Shown here: piece after piece, positions 58,226-64,000 of the stretch
How the letters are laid out: each line of letters starts with the position of its first letter
How positions within the stretch are numbered: position 1 is the stretch's first letter
Assembly (NCBI GenBank): GCA_026391355.1
Contig: JAPLDH010000051.1
Location: forward strand, 24,777 to 88,776
DNA: 64,000 bases
Direction of reading: 5' to 3'
Origin: Bacteroidota bacterium
GTDB taxonomy: Bacteria; Bacteroidota; Bacteroidia; Bacteroidales; FEN-979
Notes under the pieces: generated by a model
The model's input: the letters and a program-made list of their open reading frames with translations, nothing else
Database searches by the model: none
Told to the model about the DNA's origin: nothing
Translations under genes and position numbers: made by a program

Positions 58226-59095
58226 CTAAATCCTCTTGTGTTTCCACCGTTTGTGCGACCAGAGATAGAATTCGGGCTTTTCCCGGATCAGATCCTCCAA
58301 TGCACGCATGTATTTTTCTGTGATCTCCCCTCTTTTTGTTTTTGAAGGATCTTCAACGATTAATGTGAAGGTAACCTTATAATATCCTCTTCTAATTTTC
58401 CGGGATGCAACAAAAACAACCGGAAGGTTAAGGAGCCGGGCATATTTCTCAATACCATGTAACACGGCAGTATCCTGGTTCAGAAAATTCACCCAATAAG
58501 CCACCCGGGGGCTTGAAGGGCTCTGGTCGGCGATCATATAGAAGAAGGCAGGTTCCCCATAACTGGCAGCAAAAACAGCAGCAGTATTGGTTATGGAAAC
58601 GAGCCTGGCTCTCCCTTTCACCCTTCTCTTCCGGATGTAAGCATCGATCCATTTATTCGATAACGGTTTATAAAAGCCGACAGGTAAATACAACATCTGC
58701 GATCCTGTGGCAATCCCCGACCATTCCCAGTTGCCGTAATGCCCTCCTGCACATATGGCATTCTTTCCCTGGCGCTGAAAATCATCAATATTTCCGGTGT
58801 CCCCGATAATGTAACGTTCAACCACATCCGCTTCCTTCATTGTAAAGGATTTAATACTTTCCACGAAAAGATCACAGAGATGATGGTAAAACCCCTTTGC
58901 AATCTTTCTGATCTCCTCCTCAGATTTTTCCGGGAAAGAATTCCTGAGGTTCCCGAAAACCACTTTTTTCCTGTAACCAACCAGGTGATAAACAATGAAA
59001 TACAATAAGTCCGAGATTATGTACAACAAGCTGAAAGGGAGGATCCTGAAAATAGTAATGAACCCGACAAAAACAAGATAGGTAAAGTAATTCAT
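58226..59095 (-). CDS. Lipid A-type lysophospholipid acyltransferase (LpxL/HtrB family)
   Basis: 289 residues with an N-terminal membrane anchor (YLVFVGFITIFRILPFSLLY). The active-site motif is GGHYGNWEW (H-x4-E); NLRNSFPEKSEEEI, FYKPLSNKWIDAYIRKRR, IADQSPSS and FYLWSHKRWKHKR are the other family blocks. It would add a secondary acyl chain to lipid A or a related lipid at the inner membrane. The single start at 59095 is good; it diverges from the MFS gene. Confidence 0.9.
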   Translation of the reverse strand: MNYFTYLVFVGFITIFRILPFSLLYIISDLLYFIVYHLVGYRKKVVFGNLRNSFPEKSEEEIRKIAKGFYHHLCDLFVESIKSFTMKEADVVERYIIGDTGNIDDFQRQGKNAICAGGHYGNWEWSGIATGSQMLYLPVGFYKPLSNKWIDAYIRKRRVKGRARLVSITNTAAVFAASYGEPAFFYMIADQSPSSPRVAYWVNFLNQDTAVLHGIEKYARLLNLPVVFVASRKIRRGYYKVTFTLIVEDPSKTKRGEITEKYMRALEDLIREKPEFYLWSHKRWKHKRI

Positions 59096-59126
59096 GATGC
59101 AAATTTACCTAAATACAGGAGAATAT

Positions 59127-59134
59127 TATATTTG
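59127..59134 (+). promoter_or_regulatory. -7 box (TATATTTG)
   Basis: A perfect TAnnTTTG match 33 bases before the MFS gene start. Confidence 0.55.
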
Positions 59135-59167
59135 TAGTCTTCAAAACATGGTCTAAACACTTTCATT

Positions 59168-60394
59168 ATGTCAACAGAAACCTTCCGGATCTATGGTTAT
59201 CGCTGGGTTGTACTCAGTATGTTTATGTGCGTGGTGGTTGTAAACCAACTGCTATGGATCACTTTTGCACCTGTAACCGGTACCGCTGCAGCCTTCTATG
59301 GAGTGTCGGATCTTAGTATCGGAATGCTTTCCATGGCTTTTATGGTGGTTTACATTTTTGTTTCCATTCCTGCCTCCTGGGTGATCGACACTTATGGCCT
59401 GCGGATTGCCGTCGGGATCGGGGCCGGACTTACCGGGATCTTTGGCTTGATGAGGGGTATTTTTTCAGATGATTTTACCTGGGTATTGATTGCACAGATC
59501 GGAATTGCCATCGGGCAACCTTTTCTCCTGAATGCTATGACAACCGTTGCAGCCCGTTGGTTTCCCATCAGGGAGCGTGCCATTGCATCGGGATTAGGCT
59601 CACTTGCAAGCTATCTAGGTATTGTGATCGGGATGGCACTTACTCCTATCCTGGTGATCCATTCAGGGATCCACAGTATGTTGCTCGATTATGGGATTAT
59701 TTCTGTTGTGGCAGCCATCCTGTTCCTGCTCCTTGCACGTGAAAAACCACCAACACCTGCATGTCCCCCAGGACAGGAAGAACGGTCGCTGGTTTTTGAC
59801 GGGCTTAAAAATATGTTGAAAAAGAAAAATTATATCCTGTTGCTGATCATCTTCTTTTTCGGTCTGGGAGTATTTAATGCCGTTGCAACCTGGATTGAGG
59901 AAATTGTGCGTCCGAGGGGATTTTCAATTACACAAGCAGGTATGGCCGGTGGACTTATGATCCTTGGCGGTCTTGTCGGCGCCGCAATCATCTCCTGGTT
60001 ATCCGACCATTACCGCCGGAGAGTTCCCTTTATCCTGCTGGCGTTAGGTGTGTCCGGTATTGGTCTTCTCGGTATCACTTTCGCAACCTCTTATCCCCTC
60101 CTGCTTGCATCTTCTTTTGTGATGGGCTTTTTCCTTCTCAGTGCAGGACCTGTCGGTTTCCAGTATGGCGCCGAGGTCGCCTATCCTGCACCTGAAGGCA
60201 CCTCCAACGGCCTGTTGCTCATGATGGGACAGATATCCGGGATCCTGTTCATCTTCGGGATGGATGGCTTTAAGTCGGGCTCCGGATCGATGACCCAGTC
60301 GCTGATCATTCTTGTGGGACTTATGGTTGTTGCGTTTCTGATGGCTTTGAACCTGCGGGAATCAAGCCTTTTGACAGGTAAGGCTGATAAATAA
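59168..60394 (+). CDS. MFS transporter (FLVCR-like group)
   Basis: 408 residues, twelve predicted helices. SWVIDTYGLRIAVGIGAGLT and RWFPIRERAIASGLGSLASY are the loop motifs of the first half; SWLSDHYRRRVPFILLALGV is the equivalent in the second half. EGTSNGLLLMMGQISGI lies in the last third. The overall pattern resembles the FLVCR/DIRC2-like group of the major facilitator superfamily, whose bacterial substrates are mostly unknown. Neighbouring genes do not suggest a substrate. Confidence 0.88.
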   Translation: MSTETFRIYGYRWVVLSMFMCVVVVNQLLWITFAPVTGTAAAFYGVSDLSIGMLSMAFMVVYIFVSIPASWVIDTYGLRIAVGIGAGLTGIFGLMRGIFSDDFTWVLIAQIGIAIGQPFLLNAMTTVAARWFPIRERAIASGLGSLASYLGIVIGMALTPILVIHSGIHSMLLDYGIISVVAAILFLLLAREKPPTPACPPGQEERSLVFDGLKNMLKKKNYILLLIIFFFGLGVFNAVATWIEEIVRPRGFSITQAGMAGGLMILGGLVGAAIISWLSDHYRRRVPFILLALGVSGIGLLGITFATSYPLLLASSFVMGFFLLSAGPVGFQYGAEVAYPAPEGTSNGLLLMMGQISGILFIFGMDGFKSGSGSMTQSLIILVGLMVVAFLMALNLRESSLLTGKADK

Positions 60395-60436
60395 TTCAAA
60401 ATTCAAAATGCAAAATGCAAAATGTAAAATGCAATA
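60393..60436. repeat. TTCAAAA/GCAAAAT heptamers after the MFS gene
   Basis: AATTCAAAATTCAAAATGC then AAAATGCAAAATGTAAAATGC; the array starts at the MFS stop codon. It is the same family as the signal-peptide array at 551-591. Confidence 0.9.
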
Positions 60437-60447
60437 TACCTTAAAAA

Positions 60448-60899
60448 CTAATCAATCACCAGCTTCTTCACCTCAACCCCTTGTTTTGACTGTATCTTAA
60501 CTAAATAAATGCCCTTAACGAGTGTGCCGACATTCAATTCAATTTGATTTTAATTATGGAATTTTCCCCTTAATACTTTTTCTCCACTCATCGTTAAAAT
60601 GGTGATATCGATTTCTTCATTCCTTATTAATTCACTGCTAAAAGTAATTATATCATTAGCAGGGTTTGGGCTGATGGTAAATTTCGATTGAGTTGGTTTG
60701 TGTTCTTCAAGAAAAACAGTTCCACCATTTCCTGTTTTTAATATAGTCCCACCACCACCTACAACATAGCCGGTAGTTGAATCAGTAAAGAACAAAGCAT
60801 TTAGTCCGTTTCCTTGAGGTAAAGGGTTTTGCCATTTCCACTGGGGAAAGGCAAGGGTTGAGATAAGGGATAAACAGAGAAGAAGGAAAGCTTTTTCAT
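60448..60899 (-). pseudogene. Broken T9SS cargo gene (frameshift, internal deletion, stop)
   Basis: The original start is ATGAAAAAGCTTTCC at 60899, but one base is missing compared with the paralogue at 63784 (ATGAAAAAGTTTTCCC), so the frame is lost in the signal peptide. The rest reads LCLSLISTLAFPQWKWQNPL, one BNR-like blade (TGYVVGGGGTILKTGNGG) and a type A sorting domain start (FTISPNPANDIITF, EKVLRGKFHN). A TAA at 60550-60552 then interrupts it; in the same frame it continues NQIELNVGTLVKGIYLVKIQ to ...KKLVID. Most of the propeller is deleted. Confidence 0.85.
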
Positions 60900-60935
60900 G
60901 CGTTTTTATATCGAATAAAACGAGGCTACCTAACA

Positions 60936-62330
60936 TTATAATTTGTTGATTTTGGAAACCCGGACTGCCTTTTCATTCTTCAACTTTATAAAATAAATCC
61001 CAGAGGGAAGCATCTTCATGTTAATAATAATTTCAGGCTGGTCAATTATCCTGGATATAACCATGGTCCCCTGCGCATTAATTATCGTTAAATAAGAATG
61101 ACGGAACATCTCTCCGCATTCAATGGTTAAATGATCCGAAACAGGATTGGGAAAGCAACGTAAACCCGGGCTTCTTATAATTCCGGTACCGGCAAAGACC
61201 GAATCATATTTCATCACGCAGGGACCGCCAAGTAAATAGTCTCCATCTCCGCCGTAAGTCGAATCGAGATACGCTATGTATGGTATTCCTGACAGATCGA
61301 ATGAGAGTTTGTTCGGGTAAGTACTCCCTTCGGAAACAGCTTCTTCGCCCGTAAAATCCCAACCAGCCCCGTTAAACTCCATCACGGATGCCTTAAAATG
61401 AATGGCGCCATCCGAATAGGAGAAAAACAGGTTGCCAAAAGGGTCAAATCCCAGCGTACCGCTGCGCACTACCGATGGGGTAGCCGGCGGGGTACCGATA
61501 TCGACCCATGAAGTATCAAGGTAGGCCATGACCCTTCCCTTCCACCAGTAATCGTGATCTGAAAAGGCAACATAAGGATGACCCGCCGAATCGAAGGTCA
61601 GGCTTGCCCACCGGATGGCCGGTCCAAGAGAAAAGCCGGGTCCGCCGACATACTCCCAATCGACGCCGTTAAATTTCTTAACGGAAAGCCTGTATTCTTG
61701 AATCACGTCATAATAAGCCACATAGGGTTGATTTGTAGCCGGGTTGATCTTGATATCGTAACTCGTATATCCTCCTCCGGAAAAAATGGTGTCACCGACA
61801 TACACCCACGATGAATTTTCACAGGTCATCACACTGAGTAATCCTGGCACCTGGCCTTCAAAAACCACGTAGATTTTGCCGGTATCATCAATCGCTATCT
61901 TCGGATAAGAACCTCCGTAAATCTGACCCGGAAAAATATTGCCGACCTGAACCCAATTAGTTCCATCATAAGTCAGAACCTCACAATTTCCATAATATCC
62001 TCCTACATTCACGGCCAGGTAAGGTTGCCCGGATGAATTGAATGTCAGGCTTGGGGGGGATGAACAATTGAGCAGGCTGATATCCCCAACCTGCGCCCAT
62101 GCAGATCCGTTGTACTTCATGACATACAAACTATTGTCTATAAGCACGATGTATGCCTCACCGGTGACAGGATTGACTGCAAAATCCATCCCATATGCCG
62201 GTGTTGAAGAGAAATCGGGCGCCCCGACATATTTCCACTGGTCATTCAAAGGGAAAAAACCGCCGGAGGATACCTGGGTAAAACCGGGTACCTGCATGAA
62301 TATTAAAAGAAGGGCTAATATCTTTTTCAT
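60936..62330 (-). CDS. T9SS cargo with seven-blade-like repeats and type A sorting domain (1)
   Basis: The frame opens at 62363, but ATG 62330 (MKKILALLLIFMQVPGFTQ) gives a clean signal peptide; 464 residues. The body repeats blocks of about 50-60 residues of the form (P)Y(V/I)A(F/Y).D......V.(K/E)(F/Y)(N/D)G..W..VG, a predicted beta-propeller. The end (GLRCFPNPVSDHLTIECGEM, IINAQGTMV, LPSGIYFIKL, VRVSKINKL) is a type A sorting domain. The next gene upstream on this strand, 29 bases away, is a paralogue. Ligand unknown. Confidence 0.82.
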   Translation of the reverse strand: MKKILALLLIFMQVPGFTQVSSGGFFPLNDQWKYVGAPDFSSTPAYGMDFAVNPVTGEAYIVLIDNSLYVMKYNGSAWAQVGDISLLNCSSPPSLTFNSSGQPYLAVNVGGYYGNCEVLTYDGTNWVQVGNIFPGQIYGGSYPKIAIDDTGKIYVVFEGQVPGLLSVMTCENSSWVYVGDTIFSGGGYTSYDIKINPATNQPYVAYYDVIQEYRLSVKKFNGVDWEYVGGPGFSLGPAIRWASLTFDSAGHPYVAFSDHDYWWKGRVMAYLDTSWVDIGTPPATPSVVRSGTLGFDPFGNLFFSYSDGAIHFKASVMEFNGAGWDFTGEEAVSEGSTYPNKLSFDLSGIPYIAYLDSTYGGDGDYLLGGPCVMKYDSVFAGTGIIRSPGLRCFPNPVSDHLTIECGEMFRHSYLTIINAQGTMVISRIIDQPEIIINMKMLPSGIYFIKLKNEKAVRVSKINKL

Positions 62331-62359
62331 GGCATTTATTATTGAGGAAAATTTTAATT

Positions 62360-63784
62360 TCACATTTTAATAAATCTCACGACAGACACCTTCTGCCCGG
62401 TTATCGCCTTAATAAAATAAACCCCGGAAGGGATTGCGCTTATGTCGACAATTGTCTCCGGGCTATCAACCATTTTGTGCATGACCTCTTGTCCTTCCGT
62501 ATTGAAGAGGTCAATCCGGGTCACACATTGACCGGCAGGGATTGATATGACGATGTGATTTGTCGCAGGATTTGGAAAAACAGAGAAAAAAAGACCCGTA
62601 CGTTGTAATGTTCCAAGAAATACAGAATCAAATTTCTTCACCGAAGCCTTTCCTCCGTATTCCCAATCAATATAGGCATAATAAAGTTCTCCGGCGTTGC
62701 TGATATCTATGTTCCCGCGATCGCTTGCACCTGCCGAGATGCCCGGTTCCCTGACATAGTACCAATTCTCACCGTTAAATGACATAACTGATACCTTGCC
62801 CACACTATAATCAGCGAAACCCACGAAAAGCTGACCGCCCGGACTGATTCCCAAACTCTCAAAACCAGTCGTTCCAGGTGTAAAACCGATGGGACCTACC
62901 GGCACCCAATTCGCACCATCAAATTTCACGACGGTCGCTTTTCTGGAAACCTCTTCATCCTCATAGGCAACATAAGGAATACCTGTGGGGCCTATCTCAA
63001 TGCTCATACTGCCTACCCATCCCTCGGAGCATACCCCACTTCCCACGTTTACCCAGTTTGAGCCGTCAAATTTCATGACGTTTGCAACGTTGAAGCTAAC
63101 ATATGCCATATATAATTCTCCAGAAGGGCTGAAAGCAAGTTTTGGAGAGTAACACTGGTACTCGGTAAACCCTTGCGAACCCACGAATACCCAACCATTG
63201 CCATCATATTTCATGACCGTCGCCTTACACGAAACAGTGCAATCGGGAAAAGCAGCATATGGCGTACCTGTAGCGCTGATGGCAATGGAAGGCTCATCTG
63301 TACTTTCCGGAGAAAAGCCCCTGTTACCGACTAACTCCCAAGCGGCGCCGGTGTAATTCATTACAGTCGATTTGGAGGAATCGCCTTTATCGATAAAGAT
63401 CACATAGGGTTCCTCGTCCGGGCTAACGGCAATGGAGGTATAAGTTGCGCTTTGCGGAGAAAAACCAAACGCGCCAACCACCACCCACTCCGTTCCGTCG
63501 AACTTCATTCCGGTCGCTTTATCTAACGGTGTAGACCCGTCGACAAAGGCAATCCAGGGCACCCCGGCCGGGCTGACTGCGAAACTCAGGTATTGCGCAT
63601 AACTGATGGTAAATCCGGATAATCCGACATACTCCCAGCTTGCCGGCAAGGGAGATGATTTGCAGGGTTTACTTTGAACAACATTTAGTCCGTTCCCTTG
63701 AGGTAAGGGGTTTTGCCATCTCCATTGGGGAAAGGCAACAGTTGAGAGAACGGAAAAACAGAGTAGAAGGGAAAACTTTTTCAT
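62360..63784 (-). CDS. T9SS cargo with beta-propeller-like repeats and type A sorting domain (2)
   Basis: 474 residues with a signal peptide (MKKFSLLLCFSVLSTVAFPQ). After QWRWQNPLPQGNGLN, which is normally the start of BNR-type cargo and is shared with the broken gene at 60.9 kb, the sequence switches to the same repeats as its neighbour: SWEYVGLSGFT, then units with PYVIFIDKGDSSKS and TVMKYDGNGWVFVGSQGFT. It ends with FFSVFPNPATNHIVISI, IDLFNTEGQEV and IPSGVYFIKA, a type A sorting domain. It looks like a chimera made by exchange of the signal module. Confidence 0.85.
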   Translation of the reverse strand: MKKFSLLLCFSVLSTVAFPQWRWQNPLPQGNGLNVVQSKPCKSSPLPASWEYVGLSGFTISYAQYLSFAVSPAGVPWIAFVDGSTPLDKATGMKFDGTEWVVVGAFGFSPQSATYTSIAVSPDEEPYVIFIDKGDSSKSTVMNYTGAAWELVGNRGFSPESTDEPSIAISATGTPYAAFPDCTVSCKATVMKYDGNGWVFVGSQGFTEYQCYSPKLAFSPSGELYMAYVSFNVANVMKFDGSNWVNVGSGVCSEGWVGSMSIEIGPTGIPYVAYEDEEVSRKATVVKFDGANWVPVGPIGFTPGTTGFESLGISPGGQLFVGFADYSVGKVSVMSFNGENWYYVREPGISAGASDRGNIDISNAGELYYAYIDWEYGGKASVKKFDSVFLGTLQRTGLFFSVFPNPATNHIVISIPAGQCVTRIDLFNTEGQEVMHKMVDSPETIVDISAIPSGVYFIKAITGQKVSVVRFIKM

Positions 63785-63895
63785 AAGTTTCTATATTGAA
63801 TTCCAGAAAATATGTGAACAATACCCTCCATTATGGATTGATCAAAAGGGAGACGAAGATAAGGCTGTATCTTTTTTTGAGGTGCTACGTATAAG

Positions 63896-64000
63896 ATGGA
63901 AAAAGATAAAATGGATATTAAAAATTCCAAATTATTAGTTGCGCCTGAAGAAATACTAGCGAGTTTTGATCTGGTGCAGATAAAAGAAAACAGCAAGCAT
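63896..64000 (+). CDS. N-terminus of probable IS transposase (ISAon1-like), 3' partial
   Basis: Thirty-five codons reach the window edge: MEKDKMDIKNSKLLVAPEEI then LASFDLVQIKENSKH. LLVAPEEILASFDLV resembles the ISAon1-type transposase N-terminal region (typically LLLPEEILEYFEI). The frame is on the plus strand, opposite to the T9SS cargo genes, and the space before it (63785-63895) holds no other gene. A rival minus-strand frame here has no family features. Confidence 0.5.
   Translation, partial: MEKDKMDIKNSKLLVAPEEILASFDLVQIKENSKH

Noticed and set aside
63781..63996. Minus-strand ORF of 71 codons
   Set aside because: No family features and no promoter; the opposite strand carries a more convincing transposase start.

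Overview
The window looks like a chromosomal piece of an uncultured or anaerobic member of the Bacteroidota (Bacteroidales-like). The evidence is: type IX secretion (T9SS) sorting domains of type A and the gliding-associated CHU_C form; many TAnnTTTG -7 promoter boxes; SPII lipoproteins starting CKKK; FISUMP and IgGFc-binding-like secreted proteins; a Bacteroidota-type Y1 transposase with palindromic repeats; and housekeeping genes of Bacteroidota type (acs, xseAB, miaA, cca, pit). No rRNA, tRNA or CRISPR array was seen.

Layout. 1-9.8 kb: secreted and surface proteins (T9SS type A proteins, a broken sorting domain, two lipoproteins, a 1852-residue repeat adhesin). 10.2-11.9 kb: AAA+/DUF4143 ATPase and GNAT. 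12.0-17.3 kb: a compact run with an O-methyltransferase, ABC-2 permease, HTH protein, BtrH-type acyltransferase, acyl carrier protein and sulfotransferase, which looks like a small unassigned biosynthetic cluster. 17.5-20.9 kb: an AT-rich restriction-modification island (PLD-type nuclease, controller protein with an operator over its own promoter, N6-adenine methylase) followed by a probable remnant of an ArdC-like antirestriction gene. 21.2-24.0 kb: outer-membrane protein, PaaK-like ligase, secreted protein. 24.1-26.0 kb: two genes separated and followed by hairpin-rich non-coding DNA, resembling a gene-cassette array. 26.1-30.2 kb: response regulator, soluble PAS kinase, two universal stress proteins and an HD protein. 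30.2-33.5 kb: a TPR-adenylate cyclase flanked by two related small membrane proteins ending in GPCPTSCD. 33.7-40.7 kb: PAS kinase, CheB-CheR-PAS fusion, acetyl-CoA synthetase. 40.9-41.5 kb: an IS200/REP-type transposase broken by one amber codon plus a nested palindrome. 41.7-46.0 kb: a large IgGFc/FISUMP secreted protein. 46.1-54.2 kb: xseAB, ICMT-type methyltransferase, a tRNA-maturation run (cca, pRiA4b-like, miaA) with a GlcNAc kinase-like gene, and DUF47-Pit phosphate uptake. 54.3-58.1 kb: isocitrate/isopropylmalate dehydrogenase-like, HD and fused aconitase-like genes. 58.2-60.4 kb: lipid A acyltransferase-like and MFS. 60.4-63.8 kb: one broken and two intact T9SS cargo genes; the right edge enters a probable transposase.

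The most unusual signal is not a gene. Many gene ends carry short tandem repeats with 7- or 8-base units from a few recurring families (ATTTTGC, GCCTATT, AGGTCATT, ACGCGTN, ACATTTCT). They begin at or within the stop codon of the preceding gene, and in several genes they have entered the reading frame. In one T9SS cargo the hydrophobic core of the signal peptide is itself encoded by the ATTTTGC heptamer array, so a change in copy number would switch the frame. All functional calls come from reading the sequence and recalling families; no database search was run.
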